From positions 32,741,448 to 32,805,447 of the forward strand of contig OZ022510.1 in the NCBI GenBank assembly GCA_963989385.1: a stretch of 64,000 nt of DNA. The letters run 5' to 3'. The position numbers were made by a program, and so were the translations under genes. This stretch comes from Ctena decussata (lineage: Eukaryota > Mollusca > Bivalvia > Lucinida > Lucinidae). Position 1 is the first letter of the stretch, and each line of letters begins with the position of its first letter. Below the pieces are notes generated by a model, which was not told where the DNA came from, did no database searches, and saw only the letters and a list, made by a program, of their open reading frames with translations. Below, in pieces: positions 1 through 11,801 of this stretch.

Positions 1-15
1 CAGTCAGCACATTTT

Positions 16-249
16 AGCCGCGACGCGAGAAAACCAACAATGTGGTTGTGCGGCCAGCGCAGACTCAGATCAGCCTGGGCATTTGCCTAGTGTGATCGGA
101 GTCTTTGCTAAGTGCTTAAATGGTAGCTAAGGGTCTAAGCTACCTCCATGCGGCCAGCGAAGACTCTGATCAGACTGGGCGGATGCCCAGGCTGATCTGA
201 GTCTGCGCTGGGCGCACAACCACAATGTTGGTTTTCTCGTGTCGCGGCT
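16..249. mobile_element. Palindromic MITE, copy 1
   Basis: A 234-bp element that is almost one long inverted repeat: it starts AGCCGCGAC and ends GTCGCGGCT, and the halves pair through the GCCCAGCGCAGACTCAGATCAG arm. It is flanked by a perfect 6-bp direct repeat CATTTT (10-15 and 250-255), which I read as a target-site duplication. Further copies lie at 9208, 21325, 48796, 52338 (half) and 51801 (decayed). It codes for nothing, so a transposase supplied in trans is inferred. Confidence 0.85.
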
Positions 250-299
250 CATTTTATTTTTCATTTATTACATTTTTTTTTCTATTTTTCTAAACCTAC

Positions 300-641
300 G
301 CTTGTACATGTAATACAGTGAAACATAATGAGGTTTTTTTGTTTTGTTTAGGTTTTTCACATGAAAGACTTTAATATAGAAATTCAAAAGATGGGTGTTA
401 TTTAAGGAATGAATTTCATTTTTCTGAGGTTTATCGAAGTGTAAACTACATTGGGTCACGTCAAAGGGAATGAACCCCGAAGGGGTTCATGTAAACTTTG
501 CTAGTGACCCAATTTAGTTTACACTTCGATAAACATCAGAAAAATCAAGTTCATTGCTTATATTTACATTCATTTTACTCAAATCTTTCATGAAAAATCT
601 TACATAAGCCCTAAAATAGAAGCAGTGAAACATGTACACGC
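300..641. mobile_element. Foldback (MITE-like) element
   Basis: The whole stretch is one imperfect inverted repeat. The ends read CTTGTACATGT and ACATGTACACG, and the inner arms pair closely (GTTTATCGAAGTGTAAACT at about 429 with its complement at about 515). The centre carries a small hairpin ATGAACCCC/GGGGTTCAT. No coding sequence. Target duplications are not clear. Confidence 0.6.
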
Positions 642-661
642 AGCATTTCTGCTAACAGCAG

Positions 662-760
662 AACGGCATGCATGACGTCATGACGTTGCTGACGTCCAAT
701 CAAATTGTAGAGAGCCATTGTTTATTTTGACGTCATTGACGTCGCGTGTCTCAATGTAAT
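662..760. other. Cluster of TGACGTCA octamers
   Basis: Perfect palindromic TGACGTCA octamers occur at 673-680 and 728-735, with near matches (TGACGTTG, TGACGTCC, TGACGTCG) between and after. The octamer is the CREB/ATF consensus. No adjacent gene is visible, so a regulatory role is only a possibility. The same octamer is dense in the LTRs starting at 9471 and 16243. Confidence 0.35.
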
Positions 761-845
761 TATTGGAATGTAAACTACATTATATTCCAATGGTTTACTA
801 TAGGGCTTTTCAATAAATACACCAAGAATGTAAATATTACAGATT

Positions 846-1805
846 ATTGCCCACGTGAAGTGACCTGGCAGGGCGGAGCTATGGATTTGGTTCAATGCAT
901 TATGAAATAGGTAAAGCAACATTTTCGTAACCAATCGGAAAGATATTCGTAAGTATTCGGTAATCATCGCGTATCATGCATGAATTATAACTGTTAGCTA
1001 TATCTCACAAATAAGTAAAGACTTGTTGGTGTATTGGACCTCTGCTAGACAAGCTAACCTTTTTTTTGTATCTTATAAGGGTCCAAGGTTCGAATATACC
1101 AAAAATCAAAGTTTTTTTTATTCTTTCTTTTAAGTTTTCAGGTAACAAATGAATATTTTGCCTGACAGAAATTTCCGTTTGTTTTGATTACTCCATATAC
1201 TTTATGCTCATAATAAAAAAGGAAAATCTTCAGAGGTTTTGTTTGTCTGATTATGCCCAGAAATATGTACGAGGGCATTTAGTAGATTATGGTATTTTAT
1301 GCTTGTGAAAAGTGATATGCATGCACGAGCAAACGATGAGTGAATAAATAATTTCTGATTTGGTATTCACTTTTCAGTTTCAGGGTGTCTACCAATGCAG
1401 ACATGTCGAACTCTAATCCTTTGAATTATCTCGAGCGAAAGAAATTACTGGAAATGTCTTTTCTCCTAAAATGAAATTATTAAAACAAATAAATATGTAA
1501 TGAAAATAAAGTTTGAAAATAAAATAAAAAATGAGAGAAAAAAAAGTTTAATTCTCATCCTAGATTTGAACCCTAGATCGTAGCACTGAGTGTTTTAGCA
1601 ATCCGACTACAGATACACTACACCACGGCGCTTTGTACACGATTTGGTTAAAATACTATTATTACTTATAACAAGAAAGGCGAGGATTAACGAAGTCGTA
1701 CGGACATTTTTCCGATTGTTGGCGAAAATAGAAATTACCTGTTTGACAATGCACTGATCCATAACGCTAGCTCCGCCCTGCCAGGTCACTTCACGAGGGC
1801 AATAC
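846..1805. mobile_element. Foldback element with a tRNA-like pol III head in each arm
   Basis: The termini are inverted copies: GTGAAGTGACCTGGCAGGG at about 857 and its complement at about 1777-1795, with similarity continuing at least 110 bp inward. Each arm holds a tRNA-like module in opposite orientation. On the plus strand an A-box-like TGGTGTATTGG (1027) is followed by a B-box-like GGTTCGAAT (1087). On the minus strand TGGTGTAGTG (complement of 1615-1624) is followed by GGGTTCAAATC (complement of 1563-1573). This suggests a SINE-headed foldback or two SINEs inserted head to head. No protein coding. Confidence 0.55.
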
Positions 1806-2531
1806 GTGTGTATCCTGCAGTACAACTGCACGGCCCGTCAATGTTGGGCGATCGGTTAGTGCTCTATAATCAGTCCGATTTTTAACCGTTTTCAGGAAAC
1901 ATCTAGTCATTGGTCTTCCATAAAAATCTTTGTTTTTCATTGGTCACCATACGATGTGTAAATTTACCGGAACGGACCGAAACGGGCTTAATTACCGGAT
2001 CGGATCGGAATTTTTCAAAACTAAAAACAGACTGCATGGGCCGTGCTTAGGTGCAATAGCAGGTTATAATTCTGTACAAAACACACAAAAACTGTTATTG
2101 ACATGTGGTTATCAGTGTGTTTTATTCGTGATGACAGTTCATCATGTTCTATTTGATTTTTCTATGAATATGCATGAAAAATAAAACTACAGCTTCAGAT
2201 GAATGGGTTCACTTTGAGTGAAAGCAACACTGTCATTTTCATGTTTGCGTCCCTTCCCGACTGGGTCAACTCTTAAAGGAAAGATTTTTCTTCCCTAGGT
2301 GCTAATTCTTTCCATTTTGGAGGATCTATTTGGTCGAGAAAAATAGATAGGGTGTCACAAAGTTGTTTCCCCTTCGCATACATGGCGGAAAACATAGAGG
2401 TATATTATTTGGCAAGCCAAATGCACAATTAGTCTACAAAGATAGGTTTGCTTTTCGTACTTCTAACCTAGGGTTGAAATTCCTGTGATGACGTAACCCT
2501 CCTAAAATAGAGTCTTCCATCATAGAAATGA
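1806..2531. other. Unassigned non-coding stretch
   Basis: An 84-codon plus-strand frame (1930-2184) resembles nothing I know and has no supporting features. Otherwise AT-rich single-copy-looking DNA. Confidence 0.4.
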
Positions 2532-3935
2532 ATTCTCTATTCTGTTCTATCCCATAACCTTACTAGGTCGTTGGGGCACCACAGATGAATACGAAACAGT
2601 CCCCTTCTACCTTGTCCTGTTTACAGCTGCCCTACTTGAGCTGGCAATACCCATCCCTGTCTACTCTTTAATATTGTCTTACCACCTCTTCTTCTGTCTA
2701 CCTCTTCTTCTTTGTCCTTTCACTGTGCCCCGAAGAATCGTCTTTGCTAAACCAAAATAACATGAGATGTGGCCAAACCACCTTAGTTTCCGTTTCGAGA
2801 CCAATGTCAGGAGTTCATCATATTCTTCAATGGCTGCTTGGATCTTTCTGCGAACCTCCTCATTGTTTATATGGTCTATATACGTAACCTTCGGTAGCAT
2901 CTCATCCCAAAGGCCTGCGTTCTTTTCTCTAACTCTGCTGTCAAGGTCAGCGATTCACAGGCATACATGTACAGAAATGTCGAAATGACAAGAGAACGCA
3001 TAAGTTTCACATTTGATACAAGAGATATGTTGTTATCTCTCCAAATTGGTTTCAGCTTGGTAAAAGCTAAAGTGGTATGTGCAATCCTTGAGAGAACTTC
3101 CTGTTTTAAGCCATCATCTGGGACAACGACTCCACGGTATTTGAAGCTTGTTACAGTACCCGGCTTCTGCCCCTTTACCCTGATCCCCTCTGGATGCCAT
3201 CTGCGCTGTTTGTCATCAGTTTGGTCTTCTCAGCACTGAAATCCATCTTCTACCTTGTGTAGGTTTTGTTAAGACTTTCGACTAGGGCTTCTAGTTCCTG
3301 CTCTTCCTCAGCTAGAGCGTCTATGTCATCGGCAGACCACAGATTGATAATGTATCTGCCGCCTATGCTAACCTTTTCGTCATGTTCTTCCAGAGCACCA
3401 GACATGATCCGTTCGAGAAAAATGTTGAAGAGGGTGGATGACAGAAGACATCATTGTCTTACTCCAACTGTTGGTCTGGACCATTCTCCTGTGCTACATG
3501 TACCATTCATCAGGACTGCACTTGTAACCTTGCCGTACAGCTGCTCAATGGCGCGAACTAGATTTGCACTGATATTGTACTGCCGCATGGTGGCCCATAA
3601 GGCTGCATGCCATAGTCTGTCAAAGGCCTTTTTTTGAAATCAATGCAGACATGGTACAGATTCTGCTGATGTTGGAGATACTTTTCACACAGGATTCTTA
3701 GGTTGAAGATCTGTTCTGTGATGCTCCTTCTTGCTCGGAACTCAGTCTGTTCTTCAGCGATTTTCTTTTCGGCTTGTGGTATTAGCCTGTTCAAGATGGC
3801 TTTCAGCATGACTTTGCCTGAATGACAGATGGTTCTGTAGTACTGGCAGAGCTGTAGGTTGCCCTTTTTAGAGAGCGTAATAATCAGCGACTGAGTCCAT
3901 GGTGTAGGCCATTCTCCCGTTCTCCAGATTCTCTG
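2532..3935 (-). pseudogene. 5'-truncated, decayed RTE-type LINE reverse transcriptase
   Basis: This is a broken minus-strand copy of the 3' half of the LINE that lies nearly intact at 38318-41400. It begins (3' end of the element) with the same ATTCTAT-like tail and the same CCCATAACCTTACTAGGTCG segment, and runs through the reverse transcriptase to the start of the WRTGEW region near 3935, where similarity stops. Short open pieces remain: the C-terminal RKLRWFGHIS segment (2679-2900) and the FRARRSITEQIFNLRILCEK segment (3558-3809). Many frameshifts and stops separate them. The endonuclease half is absent, the usual outcome of incomplete target-primed reverse transcription. Not functional. 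Confidence 0.85.
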
Positions 3936-5287
3936 TTAGGGAAGTAGGGAAGCAAATTCTTTCTTATAAGAGAAGACATCATTTGGAAAGATTTCTTTGT
4001 CCAGGGAAGTGAACGGGAAATCAGAAGTATAACCCCCTTTGAAATGATGGCAAAAGAAGAAGAAAAAACAAAAAACTGATGGTGCACCCATACTCTTTAA
4101 AACAGGTCTTCGTACAAAGTCACTCAGTTTGAAACAGAGAGTAGGGCTTAATGTGACGTTCAAACGCTAGAATTAGTAATTTAGCTATAATTCAGCAAAA
4201 CAGTTGTACCCACCTTATTCTGATGACATTATTTAAATCATATTATTGCATAAAAAGCAGTGCCGAGAGGTATCAACAGCCGTGCATCAACCGGCGAAAA
4301 GCTGTGTTTCAACAAGGGTTTGATGTACGATGACAGAACTTTCATTATGCTTGTGCCGGGCCACTAAAAAAATCCGCCATGCAACTTTGTCTCTCCGGTT
4401 TAGTTGAATTACAAAAATTGGTGGTGCGCTACCTAAGTATGCCTATATGACGTCATCACGCCTTTGTAATCTGACGTCATCGGTTTAAAGCCATGTTGTT
4501 TACACTTGGAGAGTAAATAAATGTTAAAGAAATCATGCATCTCAAGCTTTCAGCATTCAAGAACTGCAGGATGGTATATGAATTAATGGATCAGGCTTGT
4601 TCTGCATGGACATTATTGCTCAAGGTTTCTGCTTATTTGTTGATTAATTTGCAATCTATTTTGCATCAACTACAACGACCATCTTGGACAATTTTCCGAA
4701 ATATTGAGTTGAATAGGATAATGGCGGCCATTTTGAATAGCTGAATGCTCTTAGGCCCGGAAGACGAATATTAGTAAAAAGATGTACCAGCGCGTTGGCT
4801 GTCAAACGGTGACAAAATATAGTGCCAAGTTTTTTCTCAAATTTTAACGAATAATTCGTTGAATTTATGCAATAACAGCGATCAAACATTTGTTTCCAAT
4901 GCATTAACATTTGCCAGGTCCCTCGGGAGATGTTGAAAACCTCGGCCTTCGTTAATGCATGAAAAACCATGTTTGATCTCTATATTGTCGTTTGTCTGGC
5001 ACATGCTAACCTACGCCGTCAGTCAGTTAAGGGAAACTGTGGGCAACCAAGATTGGATTATCTTGCAATAGTTCTTGTGACTTATTGTCCTGATAAAGAT
5101 TGTAAACTGGAATAGAAATAATGAAGACGCACATTAGACTACTGGATTCTCGACCTGGCTGAATTTTACCATTCAGAAGCCCCGCAGCCTGGTAATTTGA
5201 GACTCATTGGTGCAGTAGTTTCGGAGGTGTTTTTTTAAATGGAGTTGAATGCCTGAGTCGACACAAATTCGAACGGATTCGTGTACG
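3936..5287. other. Unassigned non-coding stretch
   Basis: No recognised gene. Two perfect TGACGTCA octamers lie close together at 4448-4455 and 4472-4479. Short open frames at 4535-4744 and 4656-4970 overlap on opposite strands and match nothing I recognise. Confidence 0.4.
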
Positions 5288-5702
5288 CGAATGGCAATTT
5301 ATGTGCCTTTAGGTGAGTATTTTCTGGATATTTATGTGGCTATAGTCTGTGTGTAACTAGGCACATAAACGAAATGTGGTTGGACGCCCATGTAACTCTA
5401 TGTGGCTAGAGAATAACACATGCAATTTAGACACATGAAATTTTCCATAAAGGATGTCAAAATGTATGGACCTCTTTACTTGTATTACGGACGAATAGTA
5501 TGTGTCTATTTAATGTATTTCCTATATGGCTAGTCACTTGAAATTGGTTTAAACAGTATTTTATTCAGTTAAGCTACATACATATATACAAGTACAAATC
5601 ATTTCAATGTAGGATCTGACGGTAGGCGCAATGCACTTGAAATTGATAGTCACATAATAGTTTCAGTCATTTAAATGAAAGCCACATAAGTACTCATTCG
5701 TT
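5288..5702. mobile_element. Possible imperfect-TIR element
   Basis: The left end CGAATGGCAATTTATGTGCC resembles the complement of the right end (CGAATGAGTACTTATGTGGC). ATGTG/CACAT words recur inside. No coding capacity and no clear target duplication, so weakly supported. Confidence 0.3.
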
Positions 5703-5817
5703 TGTCAATGAATTGACGAATGGATTAGCGGACAGATGGATAACCGGACAGCTATATCGTTTTGTTAGACTAAGAGCAGGTGCGGGGATATCCAAACAAA
5801 TGTTTGAAAAACATAGA

Positions 5818-5938
5818 TGATGGACAGCGGAACGCAACTCATAACAAAGTTGCGTTCCGATGTCCATCATGATATACTGTATATGGTTCAAATATTGTTA
5901 TGGAATATAACAGAGTTGCGTTCCGATGGCCATCATCT
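5818..5938. repeat. Hairpin repeat
   Basis: A near-perfect hairpin at 5818-5869 pairs TGATGGACA-CGGAACGCAACT with AGTTGCGTTCCG-GTCCATCA around an 8-nt loop. The right arm is repeated once more at about 5912-5938. It looks like the remains of a foldback element that lost one arm. Confidence 0.6.
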
Positions 5939-6239
5939 ACTGTATGTTGTTCAAACAGTGTCATAGATTATTCACTTGCATGAAATATTGTAACTTTATA
6001 ACTACATAAATACCAACAGTTATTTCTTACCCGTCAATTTTGTTATCAGTATTTTTGTAAAAGAGCGTGGATGCCAGTGGATGCCAGGGAGTACTAAACG
6101 TTTTAACCCAACTATTCACAATAAACTATTCTATCTTTACAAAATGGATAAGTCAATTTGTCAGTTGGGGGTGTTTTAGTTTATCTTAATCATTTTTGTT
6201 TTATTTTAAAGGGCAATACATATTCGTCTTATACAAACG

Positions 6240-6420
6240 GTGTAGACCCTGATAAGACGCCGCAGATTGCGGCGTCTAATCTGGGTCTGCAGTTTTTGCC
6301 TATGTCCTACTTATGGGACGCTAGGTATGGGTCTTATACTTATGGGACGCTGGATCTGCAGTGTCTGCGTATGTCCCATTTATGGGACGCTAGGCATCAA
6401 CAGTCAATCTATAAACACAG
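6240..6420 (+). repeat. Dispersed repeat with AGACGCCGC hairpin
   Basis: The hairpin AGACGCCGC-agatt-GCGGCGTCT (6255-6277) is followed by AATCTGGGTCTGC and three variants of TATGTCC..TTATGGGACGCT. A second family member lies at 23362-23460. Non-coding. Confidence 0.6.
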
Positions 6421-6929
6421 CACAATAACCTTCAAGCGTGTTATTCGATAGAACAACAGATTGCTGCTTATAAAAACCTTCTCACTTCAATTGAAACTAA
6501 TAATGCGTGACAGATGCTATAATAATTGCAAATCTAAATATAGCATCTCCTACTTCTAGCTTGAACCTTGAATGCTTCGTAAAGACACGGCTGCTTTACC
6601 TCTAATGTAAATGCTATATCGAAGCACGGAAAGCAAAGGGATTGAAAACAAATTTTGTCTCCACACTGGTAGCAAATTTTAAACGATTACTTGTAAATAT
6701 CGTATGGAAAAAAAGAAGAAAATTTGTTATGCATGGTTAAATTGCGCAAATGAATTAATTAGGCCGGGTTTGTTTTGTTTTGTTTTACTTCATACTCCGA
6801 TTCGATCAGATCTGATCATTACATCAGATTACTGTTCTGCGGTGGAAGAAAGCCAGAAGTAGTTCTCAGCCGTATAGGGGCTGGGAAATACTCTTTGAAA
6901 CCACTGCAACCCCGAAGGGAACAGCCAAT

Positions 6930-7035
6930 CATTCATACTTGTCAGCGCAGGTTTTGAATCTACGCGGCAGAGGTATGTAGCCAGTCTATGGTTTATAGGT
7001 AAACCTCGCTGCCGACTGAGCTATCGGGGCGCCTT
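6930..7035 (-). mobile_element. tRNA-derived SINE head or tRNA-like relic
   Basis: On the minus strand GATAGCTCAGTCGGCAGCG (complement of about 7006-7024) is a textbook tRNA D-arm/A box, and GTAGATTCAAAACCTGC (complement of about 6947-6963) resembles a B box. The stretch between contains GGTTTA-ccta-TAAACC. No full cloverleaf with a paired acceptor stem is seen, so a SINE head is likelier than a tRNA gene. Confidence 0.5.
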
Positions 7036-9201
7036 CGGAGCAATCGGGGCGCCTTGCACGGGTTGGTTTAATAGGTTCAACAATAGGAAAAATACTACTA
7101 TATTCCACACCCTTTGCATACATATATTCGCTCTGACATCTGAGTTCACATTAAAGCGTTCAGACCTGTTGTTCTTCAAATCTATAAACTTCTCTAATGC
7201 GGTGATGGCAAATGACTTATCTCCAAGCACAAGCTGACTTGAAAAACAGAAGAAAAAAAACAGATAACTTGTGTGAAAATTTATGTATCATAATTATTTT
7301 AGATGCAACAACTGTTTTACGAATGCATTCTATCATTGGCAACATCTGGTGTTTATTTCTTTGGATATCCTAGTTTGCTAATCCCAGATGATCAAAACAT
7401 CTATTGATCCACTTTTAGCGTATACCCAGATAAAGCATATGTAGCCTCCGATAAAAATTAAAGTGGAAATATGACAATGTAAAGTGCACAGGAACTCAAT
7501 GGGTATGGCTTATACTTTCCTGACTAACTGTAAGGTATTTTTTTATGACTAATATATATTAGAAAAGAAATTGACGGTGAAAAATGAATATACTGAATTC
7601 TAAAACCCGTATTCACGTCGGAAATGTCGTAAATGTAACTCGCCCTTTTTTCCTCAAATAAATCGCATGTATAAAACAGATTACCTAGAAAGAAAGGGCC
7701 ACAGGCTGAAGATTAAAAAGAACAGTATGAATATACTAGCAGAAACTATTCTCGTAGCCATGTGAATGGTCCACTGACAACGATAAAATACACAGGTATC
7801 AGTATGTGTTATTGCACATCTGATGTTTCACATAAGCAACTCTATCCTTCATAGCAGTGAAATTTCGATACAGCTTCTCACGTAGACATCCAGCCAAGTA
7901 TCCGATCATATGTTTACAGGTAGTGCTTCAAAAATACACTGTGCTGTATGGAGCAATTGTCTTAGAATGTTTTTAGAACTTGTGGTCCAACCCATTTGTA
8001 TGTTTATTATGAGGACCATCAAATATGTTTAATCTTAGATCTTAGAACCACAAATTCGATTTTTTATAACATGACATATTTTATAACCTCTGGATGCAAG
8101 GCAAATGTTTCTGGCTTTAATCTGATATAAAATGTATAGAGATACATTGATATTTCAACTGCAACCCAACGCATAAACGGCCAATATATAAATTCCTTCT
8201 TTATTTGGTATTTGCATGTAGACAGCTAAGGTTTCGCATATGCTCCTTTCATGTTTTTATTTTTTGCTGTAAAGTTCACTTCAATCAGTCAAGTAGTGCT
8301 TTCTTGTGAATCACTCTCATGGGACCATTCAAGACTTTTTCATCTTTTAGTTTGCGACATTACTCATTCAAGCGTTCAGAACTGCAATTGGAAAACAAGT
8401 CTGAGCCGCATGATCCAATCACTGAGCTTTTACAATCTCCCTCTGGACACTGTAAGATTTCGGGTAATGAATCAAGATCATCACTGGGGCATATGGTGCA
8501 AATATGGTACAAAACAGTAAAGAAGACATACTTTTTTCTTATTATCTTGCCTGCGTATCTCACATCGCAATGAAGTGTTGCTGTTGAGAGTCCAATTTCT
8601 TCTACAAAGTTAATACACTTATCTAAAGACTTTCAGGCACTGCTTGGACATCTATATTTATATGTACGCTAAGGACCTTCTCCATGCAATATGCACCAGT
8701 GTCAGGTTTTTGCGACAAGCAATGCTAATCACAAAGCACGTGTCTAGTGTAATACGAAGAACTTATAAAATATAAAGAATCTGTTTAAAGTCAAATTTCT
8801 TGATTTCAAGCACCTGGTACAAATATAAAGCTTTATAAACAGTATAATTCTTCGAATCTGATTGTTTTGCACTGGACGGACTCTCGGTGCCAGGTGTGTG
8901 CAACTATGGTTACGTACCGCTGAGTCACTTGGGGTACGTCGTTAGGAGAATTCATTGAAACAGAACAGAACAGATTGTTTTGCACTTTTCCGCCAGCATT
9001 GTACCGTTCTGAGTAAAGAAGTGATATTATGTTCTGACTGGTACAAACATTAACAACTACAACAACAACAACAAAAAAGAAATCCTTTTCGTAAAAAAAA
9101 CAACTAAGTAGTAATCATAAAGCTGTCACATTTATAAATTCATTTGCTTTCTTTTATCATATCTAATGACGATCTGTCCCAATGCATCTCAGAGCGGGGT
9201 T
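7036..9201. other. Unassigned non-coding stretch
   Basis: No gene or repeat recognised over about 2.1 kb. Three mutually overlapping frames of 67-89 codons at 8251-8573 resemble nothing known. The minus one is rich in cysteine, but it is short and lacks a signal peptide. Confidence 0.35.
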
Positions 9202-9207
9202 CATTTG

Positions 9208-9441
9208 AGCCGCGACACGAGAAAACCAACAATGTGGTTGTGCGCCCAGCGCAGACTCAGATCAGCCTGGGCATCCAACCAGTCCAATCAGACTCTTCGC
9301 TAAAGGCTTAAAGGGTAGCTAAGGGTCTAAGCTACCTCCATGCGGACAGCAAAGACTCTGATCAGACTGGGCGGATGCCCAGGCTGATCTTAGTCTTCGC
9401 AGGGCGCACAACCACTTTGTTGGTTTTCTCGTGTCACGGTT
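9208..9441. mobile_element. Palindromic MITE, copy 2
   Basis: Same family and length as the copy at 16-249, from AGCCGCGAC to the slightly mutated GTGTCACGGTT. Flanks are CATTTG on the left and CATTTA on the right, one mismatch from a 6-bp duplication. The LTR retrotransposon begins 25 bp to the right. Confidence 0.85.
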
Positions 9442-9470
9442 CATTTATTTATTTATTTACAGATTCTCAC

Positions 9471-11616
9471 TGTTACGCCGAAGGTTTTACACTCGGTCGA
9501 CACGGGTGTAGAGCCTTATGCGTCGCCAGGACGGCGGAGGGTGACTTCCGGTTAAAGGGTTATCTACTAGTGTAATACACTGACAAGGAAACTCTAACAA
9601 CGTTAGAATTTTTTAAGTTTATATATAATGTAAATTCTATATACAACAATACAATTTACAACTGTCACAATTACAATAATATACAACACATATCAGTTCA
9701 TGTCGCTGGCCCAAGTAAGGTGTTTGTTTCAAATCTGTAATCGATTTGCGTACAATACGCAAATAGATTACCGTCTGACGTCAACACCGTACTCGGCTCA
9801 GCGCCATGAACTAAAGGAAAACACAAAGGACAAAAAACGTTAGTTTGAGCTCATACAAAAAAACAAGGCCTTATGTTGGTAGACTTCAATTCGTCGTTCC
9901 CTGGATCATGTCATGGGCCAGTCCATATATCATGAGGAACACCAACTTATAATTATACGTGCACGATTATATACTGGTCGCTCCCTGGATCGTACCAGGG
10001 ACCAGTCTATATATATATTAATACACCTTAGTGGACGAACACTGTCCCACACTTGATGTGACTTTTAGATCTTATCACAGAATCTGGCAAAACTGTGCTA
10101 ACCACTTCCGCCTACATTTTGTGCTTCCCGCCTCTGCTTGGGAACCCTGCACAAACGGCGTTGTAACTGCCTCTACCCGGGTTGGTATTAACCTGGAGAC
10201 GTTTATCGAATCTCCAGGTGAGACGTGACTCTAAGCCCTAACAGCTGACTGCCGGACTTGATGTGCCTAAAAATAACGAACTTACACTTAATACATTGTA
10301 ACTACATAATAACAATACGTAAGACTTGGGCCTGTCTTGGAAATACCATACAACGCCCTCGGCGAATGCCGAGCATAACGTGCACACGCCAGCCGTGTCA
10401 CTAGACACGACTCGCGCTCACGATGTAAAGCCAAAATTGTGCTTACCACTTCCGCCGATGAAGAAACGTAGATCCTACCACGCATGTGCGTCGAAGGATC
10501 TGACGTCAAACATTGTCAAGAAGTATACTGACGTCAACAGGCATTACCATGACATACCCCACATAAAACATGAATGAATCTAAACAATGACCTATTTACA
10601 TTAAATTGATTGACCAAAATCTAACTCGCATATGTATTAATTCATTTCTTTTAACTAAGCGTAATACCATTTGCCATAGAATATAATAGCTGAATAAACA
10701 TTTCTAACACATTTGGGATCATAACGTTTGATCTGACATCATGACGCCAATGATGTTATACCATATGACGTCATCTAGTGAAGGCAAATCAAGCGCATGA
10801 CGACCAAATGTTACTATTATAACTTATGGAAAAAACCCTTAATGCGGTGCATGCTATGGCGTCAATTGACGTCACGAGTATATAAATTAGTCCCATTACA
10901 AATCAATCTACTTCTATAGGCCACGTATACGTGAAACTAATATAAAAAGTGCTGACGTCGCAATAACATGAATGCAACTGACGTCACATGAATAACATGA
11001 ATGGAACTGACGTCACTGGACGTCAAATAGACGCACACCATTGCAACCAACATCAGTGATATAAACTATTTCCGAAATTTACAAAACTTCCTAATATACA
11101 AATATTATGCGCAGCATGCTTACTAACAAAATCGGTCGACACATGCGCAGCCTGATCACTGCCAACAAAATCAAATCAGTCGACACATATAATCATACCA
11201 TATCAATCAGAAGTCACATTTTTCATTCTTAGCCAAACTATTCTAAATAAATATAATAAAATCTTACCCTTCTAGGTCTTAACACAGAATCTGGGCACAC
11301 AACAATATAACATCCATCAAGAATTAAACAGCCACGTCTAACTTTTCATTAAAAGATAGGCGTATAAATACTATGCGTCTCACATTAAAATCATGCAAAG
11401 CGCTTTCCACAATCAAAAGACTCGTGCAGGTATTCACCTTAAAATCATGCAATATGCTGTCCACGAGAGGTATTCACAAACAACCCATGCATAACGTAGT
11501 CACAATTTCCGTAAACGTTTTATTACCACAGTTGCCCTAAAAACTGTAGCTCTACTGATTGAAAGGATTAAAATAATCTCGACGACATAGTGGACGATTA
11601 GATCCATTTCGTAACA
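9471..11616 (-). repeat. 3' LTR (element sense) of the LTR retrotransposon
   Basis: 2,146 bp, TGTTACG...CGTAACA. Seven perfect TGACGTCA octamers lie at 9776, 10501, 10529, 10766, 10867, 10979 and 11008. Short frames inside (65, 73 and 83 codons) recur in the other LTR because the LTRs match, and they resemble no protein. Confidence 0.93.
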
Positions 11617-11618
11617 TA

Positions 11619-11630
11619 GGTTTCCCCTTA
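11619..11630 (-). other. Polypurine tract
   Basis: On the minus strand AAGGGGAAACC lies 2 bp upstream of the 3' LTR. This is the expected primer for plus-strand DNA synthesis. Confidence 0.7.
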
Positions 11631-11801
11631 GGGAGAAAAAAACATAACAATGTTTCTTTTCTGAAATAGTACGAAATGCGATCGAATCGTAGGCTATGTC
11701 AAAACTGGAAAACTAGCTATATACACAACAACGGTGCGATGCATAACGTGGCCAAACTATCTACTAAGGTAGTCCGCCCCCAAATTATCTTGGCAACAGC
11801 T

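Noticed and set aside
10031..10577. Small proteins encoded by the LTR (65, 73, 83 codons)
   Set aside because: They lie in both LTRs only because the LTRs match; no domain, and the 73- and 83-codon frames overlap on opposite strands.
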